Shown here in pieces: positions 1 to 9,759 of a stretch of DNA of 64,000 nt (positions are counted from its first letter, which is position 1; each line of letters begins with the position of its first letter). Both the position numbers and the translations under genes were made by a program. The notes below the pieces were generated by a model. That model saw nothing but the letters and a program-made list of their open reading frames with translations, was not told the origin of the DNA and made no database searches. The stretch comes from Nitrospira sp. (GTDB lineage Bacteria > Nitrospirota > Nitrospiria > Nitrospirales > Nitrospiraceae), in the NCBI GenBank assembly GCA_024998685.1, contig JACOEH010000015.1, forward strand, positions 34,718-98,717, written 5' to 3'.

Positions 1-434
1 CTCGCCGTCTCCATATTCGCCGCGCGCAGTCCGAAATCAAACGGTTCCCATCCAGCCATCACACCTCCGATACTCCCCCACGCTCCGGCATAGGACTTCC
101 GCGCAAGATCGGGGCCGGTAAGGGGAAGGGTGAAGGCGTTTGGAAAGAACAGCCCTGAAACATTGTTGAAGGTGCCGTTGCTGACTTGGTATCCCATATC
201 CAGTCTCGGCAAATACGCGGTTCGTGTCAGATCGACACCTGATTTCGCGGCGGCCACACGGGCGACCGAGACTCGCACGGAGGGATAGTGATCGATGGCG
301 AATTGAATGGCCTGGTCGAGCTTGAGAGGAGAAGACGGAAGGCTCATCGCTTGCCCGTGAACGACCTGAGGCTCTAAGGTGAAACCCAGAGCCAGTAGAA
401 CAAGACCGGTCCCAATTATTGTGCATTGCTTCAT
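1..434 (-). CDS. TolC-family outer membrane efflux protein, N-terminal part (runs off the window)
   Basis: This is the first 144 codons of an outer membrane factor; the rest lies beyond the left edge. The start is an ATG behind a strong GGAGGAGGGAGG ribosome binding site. A signal peptide (MKQCTIIGTGLVLLALGF...) is followed by the typical start of the first TolC/OEP repeat, with LKLDQAIQFAIDHYPSV and a helix rich in Ala and Arg. Proteins of this family trimerise into the exit duct of tripartite pumps. It is the third gene of the permease-adaptor-channel operon, 119 bases after the adaptor gene. Family is clear; substrate is unknown. Confidence 0.88.
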   Translation of the reverse strand, partial: MKQCTIIGTGLVLLALGFTLEPQVVHGQAMSLPSSPLKLDQAIQFAIDHYPSVRVSVARVAAAKSGVDLTRTAYLPRLDMGYQVSNGTFNNVSGLFFPNAFTLPLTGPDLARKSYAGAWGSIGGVMAGWEPFDFGLRAANMETA

Positions 435-553
435 AACAATCCCTCCCTCCTCCACACAGAGTGTGTAGTGTTTATACTTCATAATGGAATGCTCGATTGC
501 CTAGGACTAATACGAGGGATGACGCTCTGACGAGGATGGGAGGGCGAATCGTC

Positions 554-1648
554 TCAAAAGTCAGGTGCCGCCTCAGCCGATCGCAGATCAATTCTCGTTC
601 CCGGGCGTAATTCATCGGTGCCCCGCACGACCACGGCGTCGAGTGGTTTCAAATCACCAAATACTTCCTGGAGATTGCCCATCATTTCTCCCCGCCTGAT
701 AGAGACCCATTCAGTGGCGCCGTTGGGATCGATCCGGATGATGAACGTCTGCTCCGTCGTCGCGACCACGGCACTGCGTGGAACGAAGAGAGTGGTGTAC
801 GGACGGCGCACGGGCCACTCCACTTCAGCAAACATCCCCGGAGCCAAGCGTTTCTTTCCATTTCCAACGTCCAATTCGACCGGCATCGTCCGAGTCTTCG
901 CGTCCACGGACCGTGCAATGCGCCTCACCACGCCCATGAATCGTTCGCCGGGATAGGCCGACACCGTAAAGGACACCTCCACGCCTTCGGCGATTTCACC
1001 CGCGTTCGCCTCAGGCACAGGAACGACGAGTCTCAATCGGTCGAGCTGTTCTATGCGGAACAGCGGTTTACCTTGCCCGGGAGTCAGGAGGGCGCCTGGA
1101 TGCGCCTGTCGTTCGGTGACCCTGCCGTTAAAGGGTGCCGCAATAACCAGATAATCTTCAATTTCCTTAAGTGCGACGACACGAGCGCGACTCGCGTCCA
1201 CGGTCTTTTCAGCGACTTCCAAATCATTCACGGCGATCACTCCGGGAGTTTCGGCTGCTGTTCGAAGGTGCCGAAGCGTGATTTGATCGGCGCGCAGTTT
1301 CGCCTCCGCCTCCGCTCGTTGCGCGCGGAGTTCCGGCGCGACTAAACGGGCGAGGACCTGTCCCTGCCGAACGTCATCTCCGCGGTCAATTCCAATCCAA
1401 TCGAGGAAACCGGCAACCTTGGGATACAGATCAACAGCCAAGTACGGTAAAAGTTCACCCGGCAGACGCGCACTCGTCTCCAGTTGACGGAGTTGAACAG
1501 GAACCACCTCGACCGTTCGGCGTCGTTCTCTCGACTGGTCTTCGTGAGCCTGCTCTTCTGACGGCGATGCCGTGAGAAAGCTCGCCAATCCGGCGCTAAG
1601 CGCGAGGAGCAAGAACCCGCCGGCCATCATCTTTCCATGGGTCTTCAT
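554..1648 (-). CDS. RND efflux periplasmic adaptor (membrane fusion protein, HlyD/AcrA type)
   Basis: A 364-residue adaptor that bridges the inner membrane RND pump and the TolC-like channel. It has a signal peptide or membrane anchor ([18 protein letters not shown]), a lipoyl half-motif ([13 protein letters not shown] near residue 90), a helical hairpin rich in Ala, Arg and Glu, the second lipoyl half ([18 protein letters not shown]) and the beta-barrel and membrane-proximal domains. The start at 1648 is preferred over a longer reading because its ATG overlaps the permease stop codon (ATGA), which implies translational coupling. No His/Met-rich metal site is visible, so the substrate cannot be guessed from the adaptor. 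Confidence 0.92.
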   Translation of the reverse strand: MKTHGKMMAGGFLLLALSAGLASFLTASPSEEQAHEDQSRERRRTVEVVPVQLRQLETSARLPGELLPYLAVDLYPKVAGFLDWIGIDRGDDVRQGQVLARLVAPELRAQRAEAEAKLRADQITLRHLRTAAETPGVIAVNDLEVAEKTVDASRARVVALKEIEDYLVIAAPFNGRVTERQAHPGALLTPGQGKPLFRIEQLDRLRLVVPVPEANAGEIAEGVEVSFTVSAYPGERFMGVVRRIARSVDAKTRTMPVELDVGNGKKRLAPGMFAEVEWPVRRPYTTLFVPRSAVVATTEQTFIIRIDPNGATEWVSIRRGEMMGNLQEVFGDLKPLDAVVVRGTDELRPGTRIDLRSAEAAPDF

Positions 1649-4600
1649 GGATGATCCTGTTCGACGGAAACGCACGGAGTTTCCTGCTCGGCGGGCGACA
1701 TCGACGCTTCCGGCAACAACGACGCGGTTCTTGCCCTTCGTTCTCCGTGAGCGAGGGCGAACACAGCAGGCACCACCAACAAGCTGGATAGCGTGGCGGC
1801 GACCAGTCCCCCTATCACTGCACGGCCAAGAGGGGCTGTCTGCTCGCCTCCTTCACCGAGTCCGAGCGCCATGGGAATCATGCCGACGACCATCGCCAGA
1901 CTCGTCATGAGAATCGGGCGCAATCGTTCACAGGCGCCATCGACGGCAGCCGCTGTCGCGGAACAACCGGCCCTCCATCGCGTATCGGCAAAGGACACCA
2001 GGAGAATGGCATTGGCCACTGCAATCCCCATGGCCATGATGGCCCCCAAAAATGATTGCACATTCACGGTTGTTCTGGTCAGGAAGAGCATCACCAGCAC
2101 ACCGGCGAGAGCGGCAGGCAGTGTGGACAGCACGATGCCCGCATTGCGCCATGATTGGAAGCTGCCGACCAGCAGAAGCAGAATCACCACCATCGTGAGC
2201 AAGAGGCCGGTGCGCAGCCCCGCCAACGTTTCGCGCATGGGACCGACTTGGCCGCGAAGCGTCACGGTGACTCCTTTGGGTAGCTGCCCTAACGCGGCAA
2301 TGGTCTTCGTGACACGATCGGCTGCCCTGGCTAAATCTTCTCCTGCGACATTGGCCGTGATCGTGATCATCCGCTGCATATTGTGGCGATCATATTCGCC
2401 GAGCATCGTCCCTTGGGTCACAGTGGCCACATCCCGCACGTACACCCAGGGATTGCCGTTGACCGGAGTCATGACCGGAATATTCCGGACATCTTCCAAG
2501 CCGGCCATTTGCACCTGCGGGACTTCGATTTGGATCTGATAGGCGACTCCCGACGAAGGGTCTGCCCAATACATTCGCTGAACAAATCGACTCGAAGAAG
2601 TGGCCGCGACCAGCGAACGTGCCACATCCTCAGTCGTGACGCCCAGCTGTCCTGCTCGGAACCGGTCCAGGTCAACTTCGACTGTCGGATACTCCAATGG
2701 CTGTCCGAATTGGAGATCGCGCAGCGTCGGAACGGCCCGTAGCTTGCCCATCAGCTCATGGGCAACCGCCATGTTGGCGTCTAGATTTGGGCTCGTGACG
2801 GCAATTTCGATCGGGGTGGGAGAGCCGAGGCTGAGGACTTGGCTGACAAGGTCTCCCGCTTCAAACGAGTAGTTCGTGCCGGGAAGACGTTCGGGCAGCG
2901 TCCGGCGCAGACGGTCCTTCAAGTCCTCGACCGAGATCCCGGCGTCCCGCTTCAAGGCGATCCTCAGCACCGCCTCATGAGGCCCGCTGGTCCAAAGGTG
3001 CAACAGGTTGACTGGGTAACTTGAGCCGACCGTACCGACATACCCAAGTGTCACCCCTACGTTATCAGGCCCCGCCTCTTCCTCAATCGCGGCGAGCACC
3101 TCTTTCGCGAGGACTTCCGTGCGTTCGATCCTCGTCCCATCCGGTGCCCGGAGCCGCACCTGAAATTGCCCGGTATCGGCCGTGGGGAAAAGCTCGGTAC
3201 CAAGATACTGTCCCACGACAAAGACGACGATCACGACCACCGTTGTGTACCCGATGAACATAAGCCGGTGATGGGGCAGAAGAATCTGCAGGCATCGCCC
3301 GTAACCAAGCTTGACGCGCTCGAACATCCCATCCCGTTCCTCAGGAGGTCGCCTGCGGCCGAGCAGCCACACCGCCATGATCGAGACGAAGGTGCTGGAA
3401 AGTATATATGAAGCCATCATGGCAAACCCCACCGCCAAGGCGAGCGGGACGAACAGAGCGCGGCCGACGCCCGTCATAAAAAACGATGGAATGAACACGG
3501 CCAGCACAGCCAACATCGACACGAAGCGCGGAACGATCGTTTCGACAGCCGAGTCGATCACCGCGCGGGCCGCAGAGGCCTCCTTTCCGAGATGGGCATG
3601 AATACTCTCAATAGCGACCGTCGAGGCATCGACAAGCACTCCCACGGACAATGCTAAACCACCCAGAGTCATGATATTGATGGTCTGCCCCGTAACCCAC
3701 AAGGCAACGATCGACCCGAGCAGCGCACAGGGGATGGTCAGGAGCACAATCAGACTGCTCTTCCAACTCCGCAGAAAAATCAATACCATCAGCCCGGTCA
3801 GCAACGATCCCAACATGATCTCGATGGCGAGCGCCTTGATCGTATTGGTCACGATCGCCGACTGATCGAACTCCAACGAGATGTCGATATCATCCGGAAT
3901 AACGGCTTTGAATCTGGGCAATGCCTCCTTGACCCGATTGATCACCGCCAATGTCGAGGCGTCCGCCCGCTTCGTGACCGGGATATAGATCGCTCGGCGG
4001 CCGTTGAAGAGCGCATACCCGGTCAGGATATCCGATCCATTTTCGACCCATCCGACATCGCGGAGATACACCGTTGGCCCTGCACCGGTGCGGATGGGAA
4101 GATCCCGGAACTGTTGGATATCGGAAACCACGGCATTGAGCGCGGTGATCGTCATAAGATTGTGGATCCGTACATTGCCTGCCGGTGTAATCACATTCCC
4201 TTTATTGACGGCCTGAACCACCTCTTCCGGAGACATTTGATAGGCGCGGAGTCGCTCGGGATCGACGTGAATCACCACGGTGCGGGCATTTCCCCCGAAA
4301 GGTGGCGGTGCGGAAACACCGGGCAACGTAGCGAACAGCGGCCGCACACGAAACAGCGCCAAATCTTGTACTTCGCCGGCATTGCGCGTCTCGCTGTGGA
4401 ACACCAGATACCCGACCGGTGCGCCGCCGGCGTCGTAGCGGATGATGTCCGGAGGCAATGTGCCGGGAGGCATAAAGGCGCGCGAGCGGTCGACATAGGC
4501 TATTGTCTGCGCCAATGCTTGATTCATGTCGGTGCCCGGATAAAAGAAGAGTTTGATGAGCGCGGCGCCTTGAATCGATTTGGACTCAACGTGTTCGATC

Positions 4601-4827
4601 CCGAGAATGTAGAGGACATGGTATTCATAGAACGAGACCAGATACGCCTCCATTTGGGATGGTGCCATTCCCCCATACGGCTGGATCACGTAGATGGCGG
4701 GCAATCCCAGATCGGGAAAGATGTCGATGGGCATACTGGACAGAGCAAGAACGGCACAGAGCGCCACTGCGACAATGACCACAAGAACGGTCACCGGCCG
4801 TCGCAAGGCGGAAAAAACCATCCACAT
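1645..4827 (-). CDS. RND-family efflux permease, inner membrane proton antiporter
   Basis: A 1,060-residue RND permease, about the length of AcrB. The N-terminal helix ([19 protein letters not shown]) is followed by a large periplasmic loop, helices 2-7, a second periplasmic loop and the C-terminal helix bundle, giving the usual duplicated architecture. The helix-4 proton-relay segment near residue 400 reads [13 protein letters not shown], with one Asp followed by Ala and a downstream Glu, not the DD pair of AcrB. It therefore belongs to a divergent RND subgroup. The start was placed at the ATG behind GGAG because the upstream reading is hydrophilic and not RND-like. It lies 252 bases downstream of the sigma-54 regulator gene. 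Confidence 0.93.
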   Translation of the reverse strand: MWMVFSALRRPVTVLVVIVAVALCAVLALSSMPIDIFPDLGLPAIYVIQPYGGMAPSQMEAYLVSFYEYHVLYILGIEHVESKSIQGAALIKLFFYPGTDMNQALAQTIAYVDRSRAFMPPGTLPPDIIRYDAGGAPVGYLVFHSETRNAGEVQDLALFRVRPLFATLPGVSAPPPFGGNARTVVIHVDPERLRAYQMSPEEVVQAVNKGNVITPAGNVRIHNLMTITALNAVVSDIQQFRDLPIRTGAGPTVYLRDVGWVENGSDILTGYALFNGRRAIYIPVTKRADASTLAVINRVKEALPRFKAVIPDDIDISLEFDQSAIVTNTIKALAIEIMLGSLLTGLMVLIFLRSWKSSLIVLLTIPCALLGSIVALWVTGQTINIMTLGGLALSVGVLVDASTVAIESIHAHLGKEASAARAVIDSAVETIVPRFVSMLAVLAVFIPSFFMTGVGRALFVPLALAVGFAMMASYILSSTFVSIMAVWLLGRRRPPEERDGMFERVKLGYGRCLQILLPHHRLMFIGYTTVVVIVVFVVGQYLGTELFPTADTGQFQVRLRAPDGTRIERTEVLAKEVLAAIEEEAGPDNVGVTLGYVGTVGSSYPVNLLHLWTSGPHEAVLRIALKRDAGISVEDLKDRLRRTLPERLPGTNYSFEAGDLVSQVLSLGSPTPIEIAVTSPNLDANMAVAHELMGKLRAVPTLRDLQFGQPLEYPTVEVDLDRFRAGQLGVTTEDVARSLVAATSSSRFVQRMYWADPSSGVAYQIQIEVPQVQMAGLEDVRNIPVMTPVNGNPWVYVRDVATVTQGTMLGEYDRHNMQRMITITANVAGEDLARAADRVTKTIAALGQLPKGVTVTLRGQVGPMRETLAGLRTGLLLTMVVILLLLVGSFQSWRNAGIVLSTLPAALAGVLVMLFLTRTTVNVQSFLGAIMAMGIAVANAILLVSFADTRWRAGCSATAAAVDGACERLRPILMTSLAMVVGMIPMALGLGEGGEQTAPLGRAVIGGLVAATLSSLLVVPAVFALAHGERRARTASLLPEASMSPAEQETPCVSVEQDHP

Positions 4828-5079
4828 GATACGCTCCGTCTGAACTTTCGTGATTCTGAAACAGAATTGAGCAAGCAACGGACCACGAGGCCGGGTCGTA
4901 GCAACAGAAGATGAGCCTGCTCGTCCCGAGGAAGAGGCCTTCCACAAATATCTGAATTGTTCAGGGTTATTCGCCCACCGGACATCCCGATCGGCGCACC
5001 GGTCGAAAAGCAGAGAGGAACGGTGATCGCTCAATTCAGCAAGAGTGGGCAGAAATCCCCCAGGGTGAGGGAGTGCTTC

Positions 5080-6474
5080 TCAGAATTCGGGCTTTCGGAC
5101 GAGGCCGTACTCGCGAATCTTGTCGAAGAGTTGCCGACGACTGATGCCCAGGAGACGCGCAGCCTGCGTGCGATTCCATGTCGTATGGCTCAGCGCTTCC
5201 TGAATGACGCGCCGTTCGGTCTCCGCAAGAATGTCCTTGAGATGGAATGTGGGTGTTGAAGACGAATATTGAACGGAACTGGAAGACGGCAATCCGTCGG
5301 CCGTAAGATCCTCAGGCTGGATGAGGCGGCCTCTCGTCAGGATGGCCGCCCGGACCAACACATTGTGCAACTCGCGGACGTTTCCCGACCATGACCGGAG
5401 GGAAAGATGCCGCATCGCATCCGGAGAAATCGCCAACTGCGGCCAGTTGTATTTTCCGGCCAGTGTCCGAATGATATGTTCTGCGAGAACGGGAATGTCG
5501 CCACGGCGAGACCGCAGCGGCGGCAATTCGATCATGACCACGTTCAAACGGTAATACAAATCCTCTCGGAAACGCCGTTCGGCGATCAGCGCGGGAAGGT
5601 CGCGGTTCGTCGCCGCAATGATCCGCACATCGACCCGAATCGTCTGTTCGCCACCGACTCGCTCGAACTGTCCATTTTGCAGCGTGCGAAGAAGTTTGGT
5701 CTGCAAGTCGAGACCGAGGTCGCCGATTTCGTCGAGAAACAGCGTTCCTCCGTTTGCCTGTTCGAACCGCCCGATCCGACGCGTCACGGCGCCGGTAAAG
5801 GCGCCTCGTTCATGTCCGAAAAACTCGCTCTCCAATAGCGTCGGGCTGAGCGCGGCGCAGTTCACCTTGACGAAGAGTTTCCCCGCGCGATCGGAATTGC
5901 GGTAAATGGCGTTTGCCACTAATTCCTTGCCGGTGCCGCTTTCACCGAGGATCAACACCGGCTCCTGAGTTGCGGCCACCTTCCCGATCGTCTTGAACAC
6001 CGCCAGCATCGCAGGACTGTGTCCGATCAACTCCTCCCCGGAGGAATCTGCCTCATCATTGTTGCTCATCAATGCCCGCACCTGAGCCATCAAGACGGTC
6101 TGCTCCAGGGCCCGTCGAACAGTAAAGAGCACGTCGTCCAAATCGAACGGCTTGGTGATATAGTCATAGGCCCCGAGCTTCATCGCTTCGATGGCCGCGC
6201 TACTTCCTCCCAAGGCGGTGATCACAATGACCGGCGTGTCCTCCAACCGGTCCTGATGATCGCGCAAGACGTCCAACCCGGTGCATCCAGGCATCTTGAG
6301 ATCGAGCAGAACCAGGGTAATGCAGGGGGTTTCCAGCGCTTTGGCGGCTTCCATACCGTCCGCAGCTTCCACGACCCGATAGCCCTCCGATTCCATGAGT
6401 ACACGAAGGTTTGTCCGGATGACCGGGTCGTCGTCGGCAACGAGGATGGTGTCTGAATCGCGGGATAGCATCAT
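5080..6474 (-). CDS. Sigma-54-dependent NtrC-family response regulator
   Basis: A 464-residue activator with all three NtrC modules. The receiver domain (1-125) has the acidic pocket VADDDPVI, the phosphoacceptor Asp in LVLLDLKMPG, and the Thr and Lys of VIVITALGG and YITKPFDL. The AAA+ domain (about 145-380) has Walker A GESGTGKE and the sigma-54-contacting GAFTGA loop. A Fis-type HTH (NRTQAARLLGISRRQLFDKI) ends the protein. It follows the kinase gene by 5 bases and precedes the RND operon, so it probably activates that operon with RpoN, whose gene is also in this window. No convincing -24/-12 site was found before the permease gene. Confidence 0.95.
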   Translation of the reverse strand: MMLSRDSDTILVADDDPVIRTNLRVLMESEGYRVVEAADGMEAAKALETPCITLVLLDLKMPGCTGLDVLRDHQDRLEDTPVIVITALGGSSAAIEAMKLGAYDYITKPFDLDDVLFTVRRALEQTVLMAQVRALMSNNDEADSSGEELIGHSPAMLAVFKTIGKVAATQEPVLILGESGTGKELVANAIYRNSDRAGKLFVKVNCAALSPTLLESEFFGHERGAFTGAVTRRIGRFEQANGGTLFLDEIGDLGLDLQTKLLRTLQNGQFERVGGEQTIRVDVRIIAATNRDLPALIAERRFREDLYYRLNVVMIELPPLRSRRGDIPVLAEHIIRTLAGKYNWPQLAISPDAMRHLSLRSWSGNVRELHNVLVRAAILTRGRLIQPEDLTADGLPSSSSVQYSSSTPTFHLKDILAETERRVIQEALSHTTWNRTQAARLLGISRRQLFDKIREYGLVRKPEF

Positions 6475-6479
6475 GGTTG

Positions 6480-7856
6480 TTACCGTTCACCCGTTGGAAA
6501 CACTACTCGGAACGTCGCGCCCGGATCCGATTGCGTGACCAGTTCGATAACTCCGCCATGTTGAAGGATGATCTCGCGGCACAACGCCAATCCCAGACCC
6601 GTCCCTTCCGGACGAGTGGTGAAGAAGGGTTCGAACAAATGCCCACGGTCTTTTGACGAAATGCCGGAACCGGTATCTGCGATGGTCAGCTCCACGGCCT
6701 GTGCCTGTTTTTGCCAACGCGTACGGCAATGGAGCCGGCCGCCGTGGGGCATGGCTTGCAGCGCGTTGGTGGCCAGGTTCAACAGGGCTTGACGCAATGC
6801 GGTCGGAGATCCCAGCACCGGCGGCAATCCTTTTCCCAGATCAGGCTCGAGTCGCACGTCTTGAGCAGTCGCTTGGGCCTCCAGCAACGTCAATGTCTCC
6901 GCCACCAACTCGTTCATCTGGATCGGCCGCCGGTCCGCATGTTCGGCCCTCGCGAAATGCAAAAGACGAGTGAGAATCTCGTTGAGACGGTCTGTGGCCT
7001 GCACGACCGCATCCACGGAACCCATGATATGAGCTCGATCGGGAAACCGTTGCCAGAGCTGAATCGTCGAGCGGATGCCGGCCAAGGGGTTTCGAATTTC
7101 GTGCGCCACGCCCGCGAGCAATTTCCCGAGTGACGCGAGCTGCTCCGATCGTCGTAATTCTTCCGTGAGTTTTTCCTGCGCCGATCGTTGCCGTGCCAGC
7201 GACCGACTGAGCGTGAACGTCAGCACCAGGGCCAGGGTCAGGCCCGCTAAGGCGAGGCCGACGGAAATTTCATAACGACGAAGTTGGCTTTGCAGTTGCT
7301 CCGGTCCTGTCAGGCGAACCATCGTCCAGGTCGCAGCGGGCGCGGGACGTTCGGAACCGATCGCCTCCGTCACGACCATGACACGACTGGGACCGATATC
7401 CCGAACGGTGAAGAGGGAGGTTTGTTCCGAGAGGCTTTGTTGGGCTTGTTGGCGAATCAAGGGCGCTTCCAAAGGCGGCGGATCGGTCCTTGACGGCTCC
7501 ACGGGGTGTCTAGCGCCGGCGGTCGGAAAGCCGTATCCGCTGAACCGATTCGCATCGCGTAAATAGAATCCCCCTTCCACACCGGGAAAATTGGTGAGAA
7601 CTCGATTGGCGACTGAGGCTAACGTTTGATGCAACTTCTCCAGCTGTTCAGGGTTTTGTCGCGACATCGATCGAAGAGCTGAGCCGGCAGATTCAGCCAT
7701 GAGGTGGCTGGCTTCTTGAAGGGAAGTGCGAATCTGCAGTTCTTGCTGCGGAAGCGTCGCGGCAGAATGCGCGTTGTACAGGAGCGTGCCGATAGCCCCA
7801 AGCAAAAGGGCAACGATGACCCCGCCCTGCAGACGTGTGCTCCAGATTCTCGGCAC
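6480..7856 (-). CDS. Membrane sensor histidine kinase partnered with the sigma-54 regulator
   Basis: About 458 residues. An N-terminal transmembrane helix (GGVIVALLLGAIGTLLY), a periplasmic sensor region of about 160 residues and a second helix (VGLALAGLTLALVLTFTLS) are followed by HisKA with the phosphoacceptor in LAGVAHEIRNPLAGI. The HATPase has the N box (NLATNALQAM), G1 (DTGSGIS) and G2 (GTGLGLAL). A GTG start at 7856 behind AAGGGTGAG is preferred because the longer reading adds a non-conserved stretch before the first helix. The order kinase then NtrC-like regulator resembles NtrB/NtrC and ZraS/ZraR pairs. The ligand is unknown. Confidence 0.92.
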   Translation of the reverse strand: MPRIWSTRLQGGVIVALLLGAIGTLLYNAHSAATLPQQELQIRTSLQEASHLMAESAGSALRSMSRQNPEQLEKLHQTLASVANRVLTNFPGVEGGFYLRDANRFSGYGFPTAGARHPVEPSRTDPPPLEAPLIRQQAQQSLSEQTSLFTVRDIGPSRVMVVTEAIGSERPAPAATWTMVRLTGPEQLQSQLRRYEISVGLALAGLTLALVLTFTLSRSLARQRSAQEKLTEELRRSEQLASLGKLLAGVAHEIRNPLAGIRSTIQLWQRFPDRAHIMGSVDAVVQATDRLNEILTRLLHFARAEHADRRPIQMNELVAETLTLLEAQATAQDVRLEPDLGKGLPPVLGSPTALRQALLNLATNALQAMPHGGRLHCRTRWQKQAQAVELTIADTGSGISSKDRGHLFEPFFTTRPEGTGLGLALCREIILQHGGVIELVTQSDPGATFRVVFPTGER

Positions 7857-8063
7857 AGGCTCACCCTTGTATTTCCAGTTTCGCCGGGCGTTCTTCGAAA
7901 TACAAGACCCGTACCATGGCCGCTGAACTTCTCCCACGAACCATGCGCACCAGATAGACACCGCCACGGTATGGAGAAGGAAAGGGATGCACTAAGCAGA
8001 TGCCCTATACCAATAGCTCGGAAGCTTGAGGGCGCCGGTTGGGAAATCGGCACAACCCTCCCC

Positions 8064-8093
8064 TTAACGCGAGCATCATAAATATGATAAAAT
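8064..8093 (+). promoter_or_regulatory. Promoter and autoregulatory palindrome of the toxin-antitoxin operon
   Basis: A -35-like TTAACG (8064-8069) and a -10-like TAAAAT (8088-8093) are separated by 18 bases. The perfect inverted repeat ATCATA-AA-TATGAT (8075-8088) fills the spacer and touches the -10 box. This is where a ParD-type ribbon-helix-helix antitoxin would be expected to bind for autorepression. Binding is inferred. Confidence 0.5.
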
Positions 8094-8131
8094 GTGACTA
8101 ATGAATCACTCAAGAGGCTATGGAGGCTAAT

Positions 8132-8407
8132 ATGTCCAGCATAGAACGTATGACTATTACCATGCCAGCCGATATGGCAGCGGTTATCAAAGCTGCAGTT
8201 GACGATGGCGACTACGCATCAACCAGCGAAGTTGTGCGCGAAGCACTGCGCGAATGGAAGCTCCGACGAGTGGTCCAGTCGCAGGAACTTGCCGCGCTGA
8301 AAGCGGACATTGACAAGGGGCTGGCAGACGTTGCCGAAGGTCGCGTCCGCGACTTTGATCCAGCAAAAATCATTGCGCGCGGGAGGAAGTTATTAGCCAA
8401 ACCCTGA
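8132..8407 (+). CDS. ParD-like type II antitoxin (ribbon-helix-helix)
   Basis: A 91-residue antitoxin. The N-terminal part (MTITMPADMAAVIKAAVD ... STSEVVREALREW) is the ribbon-helix-helix DNA-binding fold of the ParD/CopG class, and the acidic C-terminal tail would wrap the toxin. The ATG at 8132 has an ideal GGAGG five bases upstream, better than the reading that begins 12 bases earlier. It is the first gene of a three-gene plus-strand unit and overlaps the next gene. It is expected to neutralise the ParE-like product and repress the operon through the upstream palindrome. Confidence 0.88.
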   Translation: MSSIERMTITMPADMAAVIKAAVDDGDYASTSEVVREALREWKLRRVVQSQELAALKADIDKGLADVAEGRVRDFDPAKIIARGRKLLAKP

Positions 8408-8709
8408 TCCTCCGTCTTACCGACACAGCGGAATCCGACCTTGCAGAAATCTGGGCATATATTGCTACTGAGGCGGATGAAGCGATTGCGACCAATTTTC
8501 TTGAGCGTATTGCCAAGACCATAGATATGGTGCGGCAGTCTCCGCTGATGGGAACAGCTCGCGAGCAACTCGGCAGCGGCTTGCGCGTGACGTTTCAGCA
8601 TCCCTATGCCATTTACTATCAGGTCAGCGACTGCGAACTTATCATTGTTCGGGTTTTTCATGGCGCACGGGATGCCATCGCCATCGCTGAACAAGGCGGG
8701 TTTCTGTAA
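8392..8709 (+). CDS. ParE/RelE-superfamily toxin with a non-ATG start
   Basis: The reading frame encodes the full ParE fold: an N-terminal beta strand and helix (LILRLTDTAESDLAEIWAYI), a central helix pair, and the C-terminal strands (RVTFQHPYAIYYQV, IIVRVFHGARDA). An ATG exists only at 8527, which would remove the first 45 residues of the fold. No ATG, GTG or TTG precedes the conserved N-terminus. The best candidate is ATT at 8392, five bases after GGAGG and overlapping the antitoxin gene; CTG at 8404 is the alternative. With ATT the product is 105 residues, a normal ParE length. The family is clear; the start is uncertain. Confidence 0.8.
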   Translation: MSQTLILRLTDTAESDLAEIWAYIATEADEAIATNFLERIAKTIDMVRQSPLMGTAREQLGSGLRVTFQHPYAIYYQVSDCELIIVRVFHGARDAIAIAEQGGFL

Positions 8710-8716
8710 GGATGAC

Positions 8717-8911
8717 ATGAAACGAGAATACGATTTTTCAAATGCTGTGCGGGGCAAATTCTACCGGAAGGGAGTGGAGCTGAGTTTCCCTATCTATGTG
8801 GATGGGTCCATGCACCAGCGTCTCGAGCGCCTTGCCAAGAAAAAACCGGTGACAGATCTGGTGAATCAATTGCTTAAAAGGGACCTGGAGTTATTGGAAA
8901 GCTTGTCGTAA
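8717..8911 (+). CDS. Small BrnA/CopG-like antitoxin-type protein
   Basis: A 64-residue protein starting at an ATG behind AAGGA, 7 bases after the toxin gene. The N-terminus (MKREYDFSNAVRGKFYRKG) matches a short family with an EYDFS...RGKFY signature, usually found beside toxin genes. The C-terminal half (HQRLERLAKKKPVTDLVNQ) looks like a ribbon-helix-helix or helical dimerisation segment. It may be an extra antitoxin whose own toxin is missing, or an accessory regulator of the ParD/ParE pair. The family assignment is from memory of similar sequences, so function is tentative. Confidence 0.68.
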   Translation: MKREYDFSNAVRGKFYRKGVELSFPIYVDGSMHQRLERLAKKKPVTDLVNQLLKRDLELLESLS

Positions 8912-8997
8912 CTCCAGGCAATCACGTGACGGCATCTCGTTAACAGCCGTACATCCGGCGCAACTACGCAACGAGCCATCTGTGCTCAAATCTTCTA

Positions 8998-9258
8998 TTA
9001 CTTTACAGGTGATGCTCCATTTGTTGTAGGTTGTGCGTCTGCGGGTTTAGATTCTAAATCACAGTCCTTTGTGCGGATCGTATCAATGGAATCTCGCTCA
9101 ACACTTCCTTTCACTGTCATTTTCTTTGCATCGTTCGTCATCTCCGCATATTCACCCGCATGACCATACAAACTAGGAGTCCGTCGTTCTGCCAAACGAT
9201 CGGGCAAAACAGGAGCACCGCATCTACGTATGAATATCCCCCTTCGGAGTAAGGACAA
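8998..9258 (-). CDS. Possible hypothetical protein, weakly supported
   Basis: An open frame of up to 86 codons with a hydrophilic, low-complexity C-terminal half (ESKPADAQPTTNGASPVK). The first codon would be TTG without a clear ribosome binding site. An internal ATG at 9144 would give about 38 residues with GGAG directly against it. I recognise no domain. It could be the end of a decayed gene. It is listed because it fills the space between the toxin-antitoxin unit and the next lipoprotein. Confidence 0.25.
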   Translation of the reverse strand: MSLLRRGIFIRRCGAPVLPDRLAERRTPSLYGHAGEYAEMTNDAKKMTVKGSVERDSIDTIRTKDCDLESKPADAQPTTNGASPVK

Positions 9259-9359
9259 AATTATCTACTGATAGGGGCACTCGGCTCTATGTGGGTACAT
9301 ATGCTGCACTGTACAAACAGCTGTCCAGCACCAACAATTACTTAAAAGGAGAGCGGGTT

Positions 9360-9707
9360 ATGCAAAACAGGTTCTTGATACTTCCACTGGTTGGCCTACT
9401 ATTGAGTGGGTTAGTTATCGGTTGTGGACATATCTCAGGCGGAGCCGCGCCTTCAACGGAACCATTGATTCCCGGTTCCTATCGGGAAATCGGACCTGTT
9501 TCTGGGGAAGATTGTGTGGGCTATATTCTGGGGTTGATCCCTATTAGCGATGGAAATGAAACCAAAGACGCGATTGCTGCGGCCTTAAAAAAGTCTCCTG
9601 GCGCCACAGCGCTTGTGAAGGTAACTGCTGACACATACTCTCAAAACTATATTGTCTATGCGCGTGTCTGCACGCAGGTCCACGGTGTTGCAGTAGCCCC
9701 CAAGTAA
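9360..9707 (+). CDS. TRL-like family lipoprotein
   Basis: A 115-residue lipoprotein with a signal peptide ending in the lipobox LVIGC. The mature part carries the TRL-family pattern: a glycine-rich GPVSGEDCVGYILGLIP with a small-molecule-transporter-like turn, DAIAAALKKSPGATALVKV, and a short strand before the end. The start is chosen at the ATG behind AAAGGAG. Function in this family is unknown; copies are usually small periplasmic lipoproteins. A perfect hairpin follows immediately. Confidence 0.75.
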   Translation: MQNRFLILPLVGLLLSGLVIGCGHISGGAAPSTEPLIPGSYREIGPVSGEDCVGYILGLIPISDGNETKDAIAAALKKSPGATALVKVTADTYSQNYIVYARVCTQVHGVAVAPK

Positions 9708-9721
9708 TCTCATAGCCATCC

Positions 9722-9751
9722 GGCCCCCCTCTTCGCTTGAAGAGGGGGGCC
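9722..9751. terminator. Perfect 13-bp hairpin between convergent genes
   Basis: GGCCCCCCTCTTC and its exact complement enclose a GCTT loop. It sits between the TRL-like gene and the Sel1 gene, which converge here. No long T tract follows on either side, so it is probably a bidirectional terminator or mRNA-stabilising hairpin. Confidence 0.75.
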
Positions 9752-9759
9752 TCGAAACG

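Noticed and set aside
37..426. 129-codon frame at the window start
   Set aside because: It is out of frame with the TolC-like protein, which has a signal peptide and a strong ribosome binding site.
1793..2539. Long plus-strand frame opposite the RND permease
   Set aside because: It is antisense to conserved permease sequence, has no ribosome binding site and no recognisable domain.
4114..4914. 266-codon plus-strand frame opposite the RND permease start
   Set aside because: Shadow of the real gene in a GC-rich third-position pattern; composition is His/Arg-rich and not protein-like.
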